Source of the DNA: Gp1-AA145 sp036268595
GTDB taxonomy: Bacteria > Acidobacteriota > Terriglobia > Terriglobales > Acidobacteriaceae
DNA length: 64,000 bases
Reading direction: 5' to 3'
NCBI GenBank assembly: GCA_036268595.1
Contig: DATATW010000145.1
Location: 1-64,000, forward strand
Below, piece after piece: positions 48,816 to 58,125 of the stretch. Under the pieces are notes generated by a model. It made no database searches and had not been told where the DNA came from. It saw only the letters and a list, made by a program, of their open reading frames with translations. Each line of letters opens with the position of its first letter. Position 1 is the stretch's first letter. The position numbers and the translations under genes were made by a program.

Positions 48816-50285
48816 TCATTTCATATCCTCTGCGGGTAGCCTAACTTCGAAAATTGCTCCATACGAGTTCCGGCGCCGTGCAGACAAATGGGCGCCGTGC
48901 GCTTCGATGATTGAGCGGCTGATTGCCAATCCCATTCCGAGACCCTGCGGCTTTGTCGTAAAGAATGGCTGGAAAATACGCTCGGCCTGTTCCTGATCCA
49001 GTCCGGTGCCCGAATCAATGATTTGAATAAGGATTCCATCTGTATCTTTTTCCGACTTGATGATCAGCTCTCGCGCGTGATTGCCGTTGCCAGCCATAGC
49101 CTCGATCGCATTTAAAACCAGGTTCAGCATGACTTGCTGCAATTGGACGCGATCTCCGCGCACGGGCGGAAGCTCCGCCGCCAGTTCTGTCTTGACGGCA
49201 ATACCACGTTTCGCAAGCTCGCCTCTGGTCAGGGACAGGACCTCTCTTGCCACATCATTCATGTTCAATGAGCGTATTTCGGGTGCCGCCTTGGCCAGCA
49301 GCGCTCGGATTTTGGTGATGACGTCGCTCGCGCGGTTGGCCTCTTGGATGGTCTTTGCCAGGGTTTGTCGTGCTTCTGCCAGGTTGGGTGGCTCCGAAGA
49401 GATCCAGCCCAGAGCCGCGCTAGCGCCCATGACTATTGCGTTGAGGGGTTGATTTATTTCATGTGCGATAGAAGCCGTCAGCTCACCCACGGTGGCGATC
49501 CGATTCACGCGAGCGAGTTCCAGCTTCGACTCCGCCAGTGCTAATTCCAATTTCTGCGCTCCGAATCGCCGGTCAATCGAACATGTCAAGATGGCGAGCC
49601 CAAGAAGAATGAGCGTGACCGCACCAATTCCTGTCGTTCCAAGAGAGGAGATCCTGACTGCGTGGGCGAATTCAGGGTTTACCGTCGTCGGAACGAAAGT
49701 TACGGCAGCCATTGCGGTGTAATGCATCGCCGAAATTGCCGCGCCCATAATTACAGCGCTCCCAGCTTTTCGTAGCACCGCATTGTGGGGTTCGCTTCGA
49801 AAGTAAAACGCAAGCCACAGCGCAAGCAATGAAAAGATGACGGCAAGCGCAACAGAAAGAGCTACGAGAAAGTGGTCAAACTGGCATCTGGCAGCCAGGC
49901 GCATTGCCGCCATGCCAATGTAATGGAGGGCAACAATGCCACCGCCCATGAAAAGACTTCCTGCCAGAGCATAGGCAAGCCCCATTTCTCGCCAGCTTAC
50001 CAACTTCAAGGCAAACGTCGAGCACAAAATCCCTGAGATAAGGGACAGCAATACTGTCGGCCAGTGGTAGCGCACAGCAATCGGCAACTGGAGCGCGAGC
50101 ATGCCCACGTAGTGCATCGACCAGATGCCTGTTCCCATGACCAGCGCACCACCAGTCAGCCAAGCCACGCGCATTCGCCCGCGTGCCGCGGTCACGCGTC
50201 CGGCCAAGTCCAGCGCTGCGTACGAAGCGGCAACGGCCAGCAACACCGAGAGCGCAACTTGAAGGTGATCGTAAGAGCCGTTCAT
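48816..50285 (-). CDS. MHYT-domain sensor histidine kinase
   Basis: 489 residues from ATG 50285 (GGGAG upstream). The N-terminal half is an MHYT sensor with about seven membrane helices and three signature blocks: WSMHYVGM, VALHYIGMAAM and SAMHYTAMAAV. These Met/His sites are thought to bind copper and sense redox or gas ligands. A HisKA domain with H275 in TASIAHEINQPLNAIV and a HATPase domain (N-box LNLVLNAIEAM; GLGMGLAISRSI) follow. No response regulator is adjacent, so it is an orphan kinase here. Confidence 0.9.
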   Translation of the reverse strand: MNGSYDHLQVALSVLLAVAASYAALDLAGRVTAARGRMRVAWLTGGALVMGTGIWSMHYVGMLALQLPIAVRYHWPTVLLSLISGILCSTFALKLVSWREMGLAYALAGSLFMGGGIVALHYIGMAAMRLAARCQFDHFLVALSVALAVIFSLLALWLAFYFRSEPHNAVLRKAGSAVIMGAAISAMHYTAMAAVTFVPTTVNPEFAHAVRISSLGTTGIGAVTLILLGLAILTCSIDRRFGAQKLELALAESKLELARVNRIATVGELTASIAHEINQPLNAIVMGASAALGWISSEPPNLAEARQTLAKTIQEANRASDVITKIRALLAKAAPEIRSLNMNDVAREVLSLTRGELAKRGIAVKTELAAELPPVRGDRVQLQQVMLNLVLNAIEAMAGNGNHARELIIKSEKDTDGILIQIIDSGTGLDQEQAERIFQPFFTTKPQGLGMGLAISRSIIEAHGAHLSARRRNSYGAIFEVRLPAEDMK

Positions 50286-50316
50286 CCCTGGTCTCCCGTT
50301 GGCAGCGTTAAGCCAC

Positions 50317-50418
50317 TCACAACTCTTCGAATTCCCGCGGCGGGGGATAGCGGCGCACCAATGTGATCGAATAGACCAGCAGAACAATTAGCACGCCGAG
50401 ATGGGCGAGCTCGATCAT
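50317..50418 (-). CDS. Possible 33-residue one-helix membrane protein
   Basis: A small frame (M-I-E-L-A-H-L-G-V-L-I-V-L-L-V-Y then SITLVRRYPPPREFEEL) with one clear membrane helix and a positively charged cytoplasmic end. It ends 31 bases upstream of the kinase start on the same strand, so it could be co-transcribed. No strong ribosome site is visible; it may be a random frame. Low confidence. Confidence 0.32.
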   Translation of the reverse strand: MIELAHLGVLIVLLVYSITLVRRYPPPREFEEL

Positions 50419-50957
50419 AAAAGGGTGAAAAAGCGTTATCGCGTCGTTGCGGCCAGGGTTCGTCTTTACTCAGGGTAGCCATCTCGAGACCGATACCGCG
50501 ATGCTGAGTGGGTGATGGGATTCGCCACTTGTTCGAACTCCGACGGTCGTCATTTGCACAAAAACAACGCCCCCAGCGTTAACTTGCAGCTCTGAGGGCG
50601 TCACACTACGCTTGCCTGTAGCGTTTTGGATATTAGATCTAATCGCCGACCGTATGCAATTCACAAGAAGTTAGAGTCGCAGTTAGGACTTCCGAGTTAC
50701 TTTTGGCAACCGTGAAAGACCTTCCATTCAATATTTAACCTAGCACTAACATTCGCCACCCACTGCTTAAGTCGTAAGAGAACCGCCTACTTGCGGCTAC
50801 ACCAATGGTACGCATTGTCTCGCAAATGCGATTCGTCCTTCTGTGGAATTGTCGTGCAGGAACTCCAGCCATTAGCATCGCGAATAGACTATCTAACTTT
50901 GGGTGCAACCTCTGATATTGCGTCCGGCGATGCCCGAAAGTAGAGGAGAATGAACTT
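50419..50957. other. Intergenic stretch with a possible terminator
   Basis: About 540 bases between the kinase and the decayed cassette. A hairpin at 50569-50600 (arms CGCCCCCAG and CTGAGGGCG) is followed on the minus strand by a T-rich run and could be an intrinsic terminator of a lost minus-strand gene. Otherwise nothing is recognised. Confidence 0.35.
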
Positions 50958-51014
50958 ATGGCCGCCGCTACACTGCTCAGAGCAGACGAGAAGATTCAGG
51001 AAAGGCCGAGATGA
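50958..51014 (+). pseudogene. BON-protein start remnant (19 codons)
   Basis: ATG at 50958 with AGAGGAGAA upstream opens AAATLLRADEKIQERPR and stops at 51012-51014. It aligns with the first residues of the BON protein at 36586 (ATATLIKTDEEIQQ). The rest of that gene is missing, so this is the deletion remnant of a second copy. Confidence 0.72.
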
Positions 51015-51040
51015 AGTCCTAGGTTACTCATGAGCTATTT

Positions 51041-51589
51041 ATGCGAACTCCGAACAAAGAACACCATTTCTTTACTTTGTTGTTTTCACTATTAGTACTC
51101 TGCGCGACGCCGCTGCTCGCAATTGAGAACGAAAACGCGAAAGTTTCGCGCCTTCTGCAGGAGGCGAGAGAAAAAGCCGCTGTCTTAAGCCGGGATGCGG
51201 ATGAAATGGAAGCTCTCACTCGCTCGGATGTTAGCTGGGAGACTCATGCCTCCATGCTCGACACCATGAAAGAAGATATAAATAGCCTGGCCCACACGGT
51301 GGAGAAACTTAATGCCATGCGCAATTCTGCATCTACTTGGCAGAAGCAAGCGATCAACCGCATGGTGCCTCTCATGAGGGAACTAGCCGCAAATACCACA
51401 GCCGCAATTAACCATTTAAATGAGCAACGAACCCGACCCACCACTCCCGAGTACGCTGAATATCTCAGGCACAACTCGAAAACGTCAAGACAGTTGTCAG
51501 ACATCATTTCTTCATTTGTCGACTACGATCAGACTAGGGCTAAGCTCGCACAGTTAGAGCAGAAGTTGAATAATCAGGCGAGTAGATGA
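51041..51589 (+). CDS. Secreted helical protein (cassette copy B)
   Basis: 182 residues, signal peptide (LLFSLLVLCATPLLA), paralogue of the protein at 37374. Shared blocks in order: KVSRLLQEAREKAAVLSRDA, DEMEALTRSDVSWETHASML, WQKQAINRMVPLMRELAANT, TAAINHLNEQ, YAEYLRHNSKTSRQLSDIIS and TRAKLAQLEQKL. The frame is intact and the two copies agree through the whole length, so copy B is probably still functional although its cassette neighbours have decayed. Confidence 0.8.
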   Translation: MRTPNKEHHFFTLLFSLLVLCATPLLAIENENAKVSRLLQEAREKAAVLSRDADEMEALTRSDVSWETHASMLDTMKEDINSLAHTVEKLNAMRNSASTWQKQAINRMVPLMRELAANTTAAINHLNEQRTRPTTPEYAEYLRHNSKTSRQLSDIISSFVDYDQTRAKLAQLEQKLNNQASR

Positions 51590-51599
51590 GGTCAGGATT

Positions 51600-52047
51600 G
51601 TGGACCTGAGTTGGATGTTTCTTTGCTATACCACCCGAAATCTCGCTGGCGACTCTCCCCTTGGATTGCGTGTTGTGCCGTATTGGCCCTCATAACAGAA
51701 CTACTTCCCGCACAGGCGCAGTCCAATGCCGCCTCGACCACGCTCAGCTGAGGCACGCCCAATTCCCAGGTCGCTTATTACCCGAAGCGCACCGCCACCG
51801 TCCGCTGTATCGTTCGTGCGGAGACGCCTGATGATGCTGGAGCATCCCGGGCGTCCACTCGAACCAGCGCAGGTGGAAGATCTTCGTGCCGGTCGGCCAG
51901 CCAGCCCCATGCGAGACGTCGAATTTCCACCGCACCCGGCGCCGATCGCTCCCATCCGTCCACCACCGCCACCGGCACGACCAAGAGCGGTGCCCCATTT
52001 GAATCAAGGAACACCGTTATATCCAATTAAATCAATCGGGATTTAAG
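51600..52047 (+). pseudogene. Decayed DUF6600 protein (signal part and tail only)
   Basis: A piece near 51626-51750 reads as a signal peptide (RWRLSPWIACCAVLALITEL) that stops early. From about 51810 another frame reads RRRLMMLEHPGRPLEPAQVE and then RAGRPASPMRDVEFPPHP, which matches the C-terminal tail of the DUF6600 protein at 37976-39862 (RRPAMVEHPGRPLEPSQVDN). The whole central FecR and DUF6600 part, more than 400 residues, is missing. It is therefore a deletion remnant. Confidence 0.72.
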
Positions 52048-52074
52048 AACGCTCGACGACTTATAACGAAAAAA

Positions 52075-52383
52075 GTGTTTTTAAGTGACGCCAGGGACGC
52101 CTGGAGTGAGCATCAGCCTTCCACGCGAGAAGAAAACGAATTCATCTGCGATCATGAGTTTGATGAGTATGGTAAGTGGCACCTGGGAATCGATAATCGA
52201 CAAAAGGGAAATACAAAGCGCAGATACAAGTTCCCTTACGGCGACTTCAGAAATGTGCACCGCTGCGCAATTGTAGCGGCCGAGAGCAGGGCTGGACAAT
52301 ACAAGCATTGTGATGTCGAGAATGCGGCAGCCCACTTACACGGAATGATTGATGGAACTGTGTACGAACTTAAAGCGGGCTAA
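52075..52383 (+). CDS. Small conserved protein (cassette copy B, eroded N-terminus)
   Basis: 102 residues from GTG 52075, homologous to the protein at 39875. Shared blocks: DAWSEHQP, ENEFI, YKFPYGDFRNVHRCAIV, AESRAGQYKH and ENAAAHLHGMIDG. Homology continues upstream of the GTG without a usable start (a translation of about 52005-52074 matches FNHAKQLIN as FKNARRLIT), so the natural N-terminus has lost its start codon. Silent differences are frequent but the residues are well kept, so the gene may be expressed from GTG. Confidence 0.6.
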   Translation: MFLSDARDAWSEHQPSTREENEFICDHEFDEYGKWHLGIDNRQKGNTKRRYKFPYGDFRNVHRCAIVAAESRAGQYKHCDVENAAAHLHGMIDGTVYELKAG

Positions 52384-52588
52384 CTAAAGGTCGCTGATCG
52401 CCGAACAAGATTAAGTACGACTAAAGTCTTACCAACGAGTTAGCCGACAGCCAGATTCGGACTTAGGGCTACTCATCGAACGCTTTTTCCTCCTCTTGAG
52501 CAATTGTTAGGGCCACATTCGGTGGTTAGCATGCGATACAGGTAACGACAATGCAGAGAAGAAATACAGAGAAGAGAAAGGAATCGCT

Positions 52589-53110
52589 ATGAGAATGTTG
52601 AAGGGTTGTCCCGCAGTGTTCGCAGTGTTGGCTTTCACCAGCCTTACTTGTTTCGCGCGAGATATTAAGGTTGATTTCGACCATCACGTTAATTTTTCGC
52701 AGTACAAAACTTACTCCTGGGCCAAGGTGGACGCATCCGATCCTTTATGGAATGACCGGGTAAAGGAGGCCGTAGATCGCGAATTGACGAAGAAGGGCTG
52801 GAACGAGGTCCCAAGCGGCGGCGACATTTCAATCGTGGCGGTTGGCACGACGCGAGAGAAGCCGACATTGCGGACGTTCTACGACGGATTTGATGGTTGG
52901 ATGTGGAGCGGTTTCGCGGATGCTACCACGTACGTCGAAAACTACACTGTAGGGACGCTCGTTATTGATATGTTCGACTCAACAACAAAAAAACTGATCT
53001 GGCGAGGCTCGGCTAGCGACGTCGTTTCTGGAAAACCAGAAAAGGACGATAAAAAGCTAAATGAAGCCGTGAGCAAGCTGTTTGACCACTTTCCGCCAAG
53101 GACCGCCTGA
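52589..53110 (+). CDS. DUF4136 protein
   Basis: 173 residues with a signal peptide (GCPAVFAVLAFTSLTCFA), followed by a DUF4136 domain: DIKVDFDHHVNFSQYKTYSW, WNDRVKEAVDRELTKKGW, YTVGTLVIDMFDSTTKKLIW and KDDKKLNEAVSKLFDHFPP. A Cys at the end of the signal region could be a lipobox (LTCFA), so it may be a lipoprotein. AAAGGA ribosome site. Function unknown; located just before dnaK. Confidence 0.88.
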   Translation: MRMLKGCPAVFAVLAFTSLTCFARDIKVDFDHHVNFSQYKTYSWAKVDASDPLWNDRVKEAVDRELTKKGWNEVPSGGDISIVAVGTTREKPTLRTFYDGFDGWMWSGFADATTYVENYTVGTLVIDMFDSTTKKLIWRGSASDVVSGKPEKDDKKLNEAVSKLFDHFPPRTA

Positions 53111-53164
53111 CGAATGCTGGCGGTTTGGTGCAATAGGTTTTTCTAGAACCTGGGGAGATCCACA

Positions 53165-55093
53165 ATGGCAAAGATTATCGGCATTGATCTCGGCACGACC
53201 AACTCAGTTGTCGCTGTGATGGAAGGAGGCGAACCCAAAGTTCTTCCCAATGAAGAGGGTAGCCGAACAACTCCGTCGGTGGTCGCTTTTACGAAGACCG
53301 GAGAAGTGCTCGTAGGGCAAGTCGCGAAACGTCAGGCGATCACCAATCCTGAAAACACGATCCATTCCATCAAGCGATTTATGGGGCGGCGTTACGAAGA
53401 AGTCGCCGAAGAAATGAAGATCGTGCCCTACAATGTGGAGCGCGACGGCGACCACGTGGTTGTTGTGGCGCAGGGCAAGAAGTACACGCCACAACAAGTA
53501 TCGGCATTCATCTTGCAGAAGCTGAAAAAGGCCGCAGAAAATTATTTAGGCGACAAGGTCACGGACGCGGTCATCACCGTACCAGCATACTTCAACGATG
53601 CGCAGCGTCAGGCCACCAAGGACGCCGGACAAATCGCCGGGTTGGACGTGAAACGCATTATCAACGAGCCGACGGCCGCCGCTCTGGCCTACGGTTTGGA
53701 CAAGAAGAAGGAGGAAATCATCTCTGTTTACGATTTCGGCGGCGGCACGTTCGATATTTCAATTTTGCAGGTCGGCGAAGGTCTGCTCGAGGTCATGGCC
53801 ACGAACGGCGACACGCACCTGGGAGGCGACAACATCGATCAGCGGATCGTCGATTGGCTTATCGATGAGTTCAGGAAAGATGAGGGACTGGACCTTCGCG
53901 CAAAGGGAAATGAAATGGCCTTGCAGCGGCTTCGTGACGCGGCTGAGCGCGCAAAGATTGAGCTCTCAAGCACGATGGAGACCGAAATCAATCTTCCCTT
54001 CATCACCGCTGACGCGAGTGGACCAAAGCATTTGGTTAAGAAGCTCACGCGGGCAAAACTAGAGGGAATGGTTGATGATCTAATTCAGCGTTCCGTCCCA
54101 CCTTCGAAGCAGTGCATGAAGGATGCGGATGTTGAGGCCAGCAAGATCAACGAAGTCGTGCTGGTGGGTGGGCAGACGCGAATGCCACGCATTCAAGCAT
54201 TGGTAAAAGAGCTGTTCGGCAAAGAAGGCAACAAGAGCGTAAATCCTGATGAAGTGGTCGCCGTTGGCGCCGCCGTCCAGGGCGGAGTGTTACAGGGCGA
54301 TGTCAAAGACATGCTCTTGCTCGACGTGACCCCACTTACGCTGGCGATCGAGACACAAGGCAACGTGGCTACCCCGATGATCCCGCGCAATACGACGATT
54401 CCGACGCGCAAGAGCGAAACGTTCTCGACCGCGGCCGACAATCAAACGTCGGTTGAGGTCCACGTTCTTCAGGGTGAACGCCCGATGGCCGCCCAGAACC
54501 GAACGCTGGGAAAATTCCATTTGACCGGAATTCCTCCGGCGCCGCGCGGCGTGCCACAGATTCAGGTAACGTTCGACATTGATGCCAACGGAATTCTAAA
54601 TGTGAACGCGAAAGACACCGCTACCGGCAAGGACCAGAAAATCACCATCACCTCGTCCTCGGGTCTGAGCAAGGAAGAAGTCGAACGCATGGCGAGAGAG
54701 GCAGAAACTCACGCTGAAGAAGATAAAGGCCGGCGCGAGCAGATCGAAGCGAAAAATCAACTCGACTCTCTCCTGTACAGTGTGGAGAGAATGCTGCGGG
54801 AACACGGCGACAAAATTTCGGGTTCGGAACGTGGCGATGTCGAAAATGCAGTTGCCGATGCCAAGAAGGCACTCGAGTCAAATGACAAGCAGCAGATGGA
54901 CCAAGCTCGCGAGCGGCTCACCCAGGCCTCTCACAAACTGGCGGAGCAAATGTACAAAGCGACGCAGCCGCAAGGCGAGCCCCCTGGCGGCCCCAGTGCA
55001 GGCCCATCCCCGGGATCCGACGGCCAGGCAAAGAAAAATGAAGGCGTGGTCGATGCCGAATACGTCGATGTTGACGACAAGAAGGCAGCATAG
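53165..55093 (+). CDS. dnaK: Molecular chaperone DnaK
   Basis: 642 residues; ATP-driven Hsp70. N-terminal ATPase motifs: GIDLGTTNSVVAVMEGGEP, the VYDFGGGTFDISI phosphate 2 motif and INEPTAAALAYGLDKK. The substrate-binding domain follows, with FHLTGIPPAPRGVPQIQV and ITITSSSGLSKEEVERM. The C-terminus ends in a Gly/Pro-rich linker and EYVDVDD. No grpE or dnaJ is next to it, so it is probably a second, stress-type copy rather than the housekeeping operon. Confidence 0.96.
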   Translation: MAKIIGIDLGTTNSVVAVMEGGEPKVLPNEEGSRTTPSVVAFTKTGEVLVGQVAKRQAITNPENTIHSIKRFMGRRYEEVAEEMKIVPYNVERDGDHVVVVAQGKKYTPQQVSAFILQKLKKAAENYLGDKVTDAVITVPAYFNDAQRQATKDAGQIAGLDVKRIINEPTAAALAYGLDKKKEEIISVYDFGGGTFDISILQVGEGLLEVMATNGDTHLGGDNIDQRIVDWLIDEFRKDEGLDLRAKGNEMALQRLRDAAERAKIELSSTMETEINLPFITADASGPKHLVKKLTRAKLEGMVDDLIQRSVPPSKQCMKDADVEASKINEVVLVGGQTRMPRIQALVKELFGKEGNKSVNPDEVVAVGAAVQGGVLQGDVKDMLLLDVTPLTLAIETQGNVATPMIPRNTTIPTRKSETFSTAADNQTSVEVHVLQGERPMAAQNRTLGKFHLTGIPPAPRGVPQIQVTFDIDANGILNVNAKDTATGKDQKITITSSSGLSKEEVERMAREAETHAEEDKGRREQIEAKNQLDSLLYSVERMLREHGDKISGSERGDVENAVADAKKALESNDKQQMDQARERLTQASHKLAEQMYKATQPQGEPPGGPSAGPSPGSDGQAKKNEGVVDAEYVDVDDKKAA

Positions 55094-55171
55094 TCTTTAT
55101 AAATGTAATTGTTTGTGAACGAGTGCTGCGGAAATTACTCGTGCGCGAACTCTTTTGGGAGAATCCCATCG

Positions 55172-55948
55172 GTGGCCGTGAACCAAAGAAATAGTATCGA
55201 GCCCCGCCAGGCGGCGCGGCAGCAACAAGCGAATGCCCTTCAGGAAAAACAGGCGATGCTAGGCCGGTTGGCTGCCGAACACAACAAAGAAGAATTTTTC
55301 AGACAAATCATTCCTTTTCTTCGTCCGATTCAGGATTACCTGAAGCGTCGATTGCGAATTGCTTATCAAGATCTACAAATCCGAACACCTCTCGCTACCA
55401 GCGGTGACCTGCTGGATGAAGTCATTCTCGAAGCTTACGAAAATTACGATCGCAAACCGCCCGACCTGAGCCTGGAACAATGGCTATACCAAATCACAAA
55501 TAAGAAAGTCGATGCCTACATAGCAAGGCAGAGTTCAACGGAAAAGCGTCGCCGGAGCCTGGAAACTCTCACCCGAACCGAGCTGCGCCCCCTTGAGGAA
55601 ATGCCAATCAGTGCGGACGCGGACGCCGAACCTTGGCTCCCCGAGGACCTGGACGATAGCGAAATTCAGCCGCTTGACTTTAACCCGCCGGCGGATACAG
55701 ACACTCCTGAGGCAGAACTGGAAAGAAAGGAACGGCTGCAAATAATTTTGCGCGCACTCGCCCGCCTGCCAGCGGAGGACCTGCTTGTCTTCGACCTGTT
55801 CGCAATCGAAGGCCTGCCGAAAGAATCTGTGGCGAGAATTGCGAATGTCCCCGCGGACCAAGTCCCAACAACCGCCGAACGAGTTAAAGCACGTGTGTTA
55901 CGGGAGGTCGACTCACAACTCGGCGACGTGAGACGAAAAGCATCCTGA
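55172..55948 (+). CDS. Sigma-70-like protein with a degenerate region 2
   Basis: 258 residues from GTG 55172. The C-terminal part carries a sigma-4-like helix-turn-helix: LARLPAEDLLVFDLFAIEGL, PKESVARIANVPADQVPTTA, then a basic helix. A middle segment, LLDEVILEAYENYDRKPPDL plus LEQWLYQITNKKVDAYIAR, resembles a weakly conserved region 2. Linked by an acidic stretch of Glu/Asp/Pro. It may be an ECF-like factor or a DNA-binding regulator. It directly follows dnaK and may be part of the same transcript. Confidence 0.6.
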   Translation: MAVNQRNSIEPRQAARQQQANALQEKQAMLGRLAAEHNKEEFFRQIIPFLRPIQDYLKRRLRIAYQDLQIRTPLATSGDLLDEVILEAYENYDRKPPDLSLEQWLYQITNKKVDAYIARQSSTEKRRRSLETLTRTELRPLEEMPISADADAEPWLPEDLDDSEIQPLDFNPPADTDTPEAELERKERLQIILRALARLPAEDLLVFDLFAIEGLPKESVARIANVPADQVPTTAERVKARVLREVDSQLGDVRRKAS

Positions 55949-55981
55949 TCCAGTAAGCCGTCGGTTTTAGTTTCAGTGCGC

Positions 55982-56665
55982 TCAGCCCTGGCGAACGCCC
56001 ATTTCGTCCAGGTGCTGCATCAAGTCATAAGGATCTTGATAGACGCGATATGCGCCGGCACGGTCGAGCTCATCTTTACCATATCCGCCGGAAAGAAGGC
56101 CGATTCCCAAGGCCCCGGCGCGCTGTGCTGCCAGTAGGTCCCAAACACTATCGCCAACCACCCAGCAGTTGTGAATATCCACTCCCAATCGTTCCGCAGC
56201 CGCCAAAAACAAATCCGGATCAGGTTTTGCATGTTCTACTTGATCGCGGGTAATGATCGGAACTGCAGGAGGAACTTGCAGCAGATCAAGAGCGCTCCGC
56301 GCAGACTCGATACGTCCACTGGTGGCGATTGACCAAGGCACTTGCACTTTGGTCAGCAGTTTCAGTAACTCAAGCGCGCCGGGAAGAGGTCGCACCTGGG
56401 GCGCCAGCCGAGCATAAGCCGCGGCGTGAAGGCGCTGAAGTTGCTCGGATTGTTGCGCCGTCACTGGTTTCTCTGTTTCACGGAGAAGCGCACTGGTAAG
56501 AAGACCGCCACTCATCCCGACCCGGCGATGAATACGCCAGACCGAAAGCTCAATGCCACAGCCCTCCAAAGCTTCCCGCCAGGCGAGCACATGCTGATAC
56601 ACGCTGTCTACCAACGTGCCATCGAGATCGAACAGAAAAACCGGCCCGCTTGAGGCTGCTTTCAT
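55982..56665 (-). CDS. HAD-family phosphatase (phosphoglycolate phosphatase-like)
   Basis: 227 residues. Motif I FLFDLDGTLVDS (nucleophile Asp and acid/base Asp), motif II near IATSGRIESA, motif III Lys/Asp near AKPDPDLFLAAAERL and motif IV in VVGDSVWDLLAAQRAG. The cap domain is helical (residues 16-85). It belongs to the Gph/PgmB-like HAD group; specific substrate unknown. Strong AAGGA site upstream. On the opposite strand to dnaK. Confidence 0.9.
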   Translation of the reverse strand: MKAASSGPVFLFDLDGTLVDSVYQHVLAWREALEGCGIELSVWRIHRRVGMSGGLLTSALLRETEKPVTAQQSEQLQRLHAAAYARLAPQVRPLPGALELLKLLTKVQVPWSIATSGRIESARSALDLLQVPPAVPIITRDQVEHAKPDPDLFLAAAERLGVDIHNCWVVGDSVWDLLAAQRAGALGIGLLSGGYGKDELDRAGAYRVYQDPYDLMQHLDEMGVRQG

Positions 56666-56735
56666 TGATCAGTCCTTTAGTTCCTGCATCAGACATGATT
56701 CATCGAAAGCAGTCAAGCAGTACCGTGCTGGGCAT

Positions 56736-57434
56736 TTATGCGGCCTTCTGTCCTGCAGGAGTCTGGTGTTGCGAGCCGGACCCCTGTTCTTGCGAACTCG
56801 AGCCCTGTTGTTGGGAAGATGCACCCTGCGGTTGTGTGCCTTGAGACGAACTTGCCTGAACCGGTATCTCACGCGCATTCCTCTGTGCTTCCGGAATCGG
56901 AACAGTGACTTGCAGGACGCCGTTCCTGAATTCCGCCCGCGCATTTTTGGTGTCGGCTCCTTCGGGCAGTGCAATGGCGCGATAAAACTCGCCATATCTG
57001 CGCTCCGTCCGCCGCACTTCGCCGTCGCCTTCCTGTTTTTCTATTTTGCGCTCGCCCTGGATGGTCAGAAAGTTATCGTTTATCTCCACTTTCACATCGC
57101 TGTCGGTGAGGCCCGGCAGTTCGGCCGATATTACGAGATTCCCGTCGCGAAACGCTATCTCGGTTGTGGGAATCCACGCCGTGCTCAGAACGTCGCCGTC
57201 CCCCCTCGACGTGTCGAGCCCGGCTTGACCGAACACCCGCGTCATCTCCCGTTGCATTCGTCTCATCAATGAAAATGGGTCGTCGTCGAAGAAGCCGAGT
57301 GGATCAAGTAATAAAGATGGCAAGCTCGGCAGTACGGATTGCCGGGCCGAACTGCCTCGCTCCGCAAGTTGACCTCCTCTTGTTTGTGGACCTGTTTGTG
57401 AACGTGCCAAATCGGTTGATCTTTGTGCTGACAT
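56736..57434 (-). CDS. Small heat-shock protein Hsp20 with a Gln/Ser-rich tail
   Basis: About 232 residues. Start is set to ATG 57434, because the upstream ATG at 57446 contains the ribosome site GGAGG. Alpha-crystallin domain near residues 85-180: WIPTTEIAFRDGNLVISAELPGL (outline), DVKVEINDNFLTIQGERK and AEFRNGVLQVTVPIPEAQR. The C-terminal tail of about 45 residues is very rich in Gln and Ser (QGASSQQQGSSSQEQGSGSQ). It holds unfolding proteins during heat stress. The low-complexity tail is unusual. Confidence 0.9.
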   Translation of the reverse strand: MSAQRSTDLARSQTGPQTRGGQLAERGSSARQSVLPSLPSLLLDPLGFFDDDPFSLMRRMQREMTRVFGQAGLDTSRGDGDVLSTAWIPTTEIAFRDGNLVISAELPGLTDSDVKVEINDNFLTIQGERKIEKQEGDGEVRRTERRYGEFYRAIALPEGADTKNARAEFRNGVLQVTVPIPEAQRNAREIPVQASSSQGTQPQGASSQQQGSSSQEQGSGSQHQTPAGQKAA

Positions 57435-57471
57435 TTGTTCCTCCATGAAAATGAAATTGAAACGTGAATGA

Positions 57472-58125
57472 CTACTTGGTACCAGAGTGCAGAAATTGAG
57501 TTAAGTAGGCTTTCTCAGTGTGATAGTGCAACCGCTTGCTGCTCGCCCGCTGTGAATCGTCCGGACCCAGGCCAAACATGATCGATGACAGGCCCCGCAG
57601 GATTAGCGAGACCCCCACAGCCAAGCAGAAAAACCAGGGCACAAACCACACCAACGCGGTCCAGAACACTCCGGCCAGTATTAGGGTGGCGATGCCGTCG
57701 AGAGCCGTCCACGTCCAGTTGTGAAATTGGAGGTGGAAGGCTGAAATAGCACGGAACAGGCCCATAACCGTGAAAGAGGAAGCAAATACCAGCATCCATT
57801 CCTCCGCTTGCGCCGAAGGATGGGTGACGACGAGGACGCCAATTGGGAGCCCTGCAATCGCAGGAACAAGATGGAACAAAAATGCATCCGACTTACGCAG
57901 ATGGAAAGCATGAATCGCCTCTGCCAAGCCGCTCACAACCATCAACCATCCGATCAGGATGACGGGGTTGGCGTCCGGAAAAGCTAGGAGGGATAACGAA
58001 AGAATACCAAGGACGATCAGTGCGGTTCCAACATTCGTACACCAGACTGCTTTGTGGCGCAGCGCAGTCTCATGGACAGTGGTCACGTTACTCTCGTTGC
58101 GCGCGTTTATGTCGACCTGCTTCAT
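57472..58125 (-). CDS. HdeD-like (DUF308) membrane protein, copy 1
   Basis: About 217 residues from ATG 58125; a longer frame to GTG 58179 is possible. Six membrane helices in two triplets: ALIVLGILSLSLLAF, VILIGWLMVVSGLAEAIHAF, and LILAGVFWTALVWFVPWFF, followed by the family ending AVGVSLILRGLSSIMFGL. HdeD proteins of the DUF308 group are linked to acid and general stress resistance. Next to Hsp20; a second copy is at 62684. Confidence 0.88.
   Translation of the reverse strand: MKQVDINARNESNVTTVHETALRHKAVWCTNVGTALIVLGILSLSLLAFPDANPVILIGWLMVVSGLAEAIHAFHLRKSDAFLFHLVPAIAGLPIGVLVVTHPSAQAEEWMLVFASSFTVMGLFRAISAFHLQFHNWTWTALDGIATLILAGVFWTALVWFVPWFFCLAVGVSLILRGLSSIMFGLGPDDSQRASSKRLHYHTEKAYLTQFLHSGTK

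Noticed and set aside
50569..50600. Functional terminator for a minus-strand gene
   Set aside because: The hairpin is good, but no gene lies upstream on that strand; kept only as a note in the intergenic entry.
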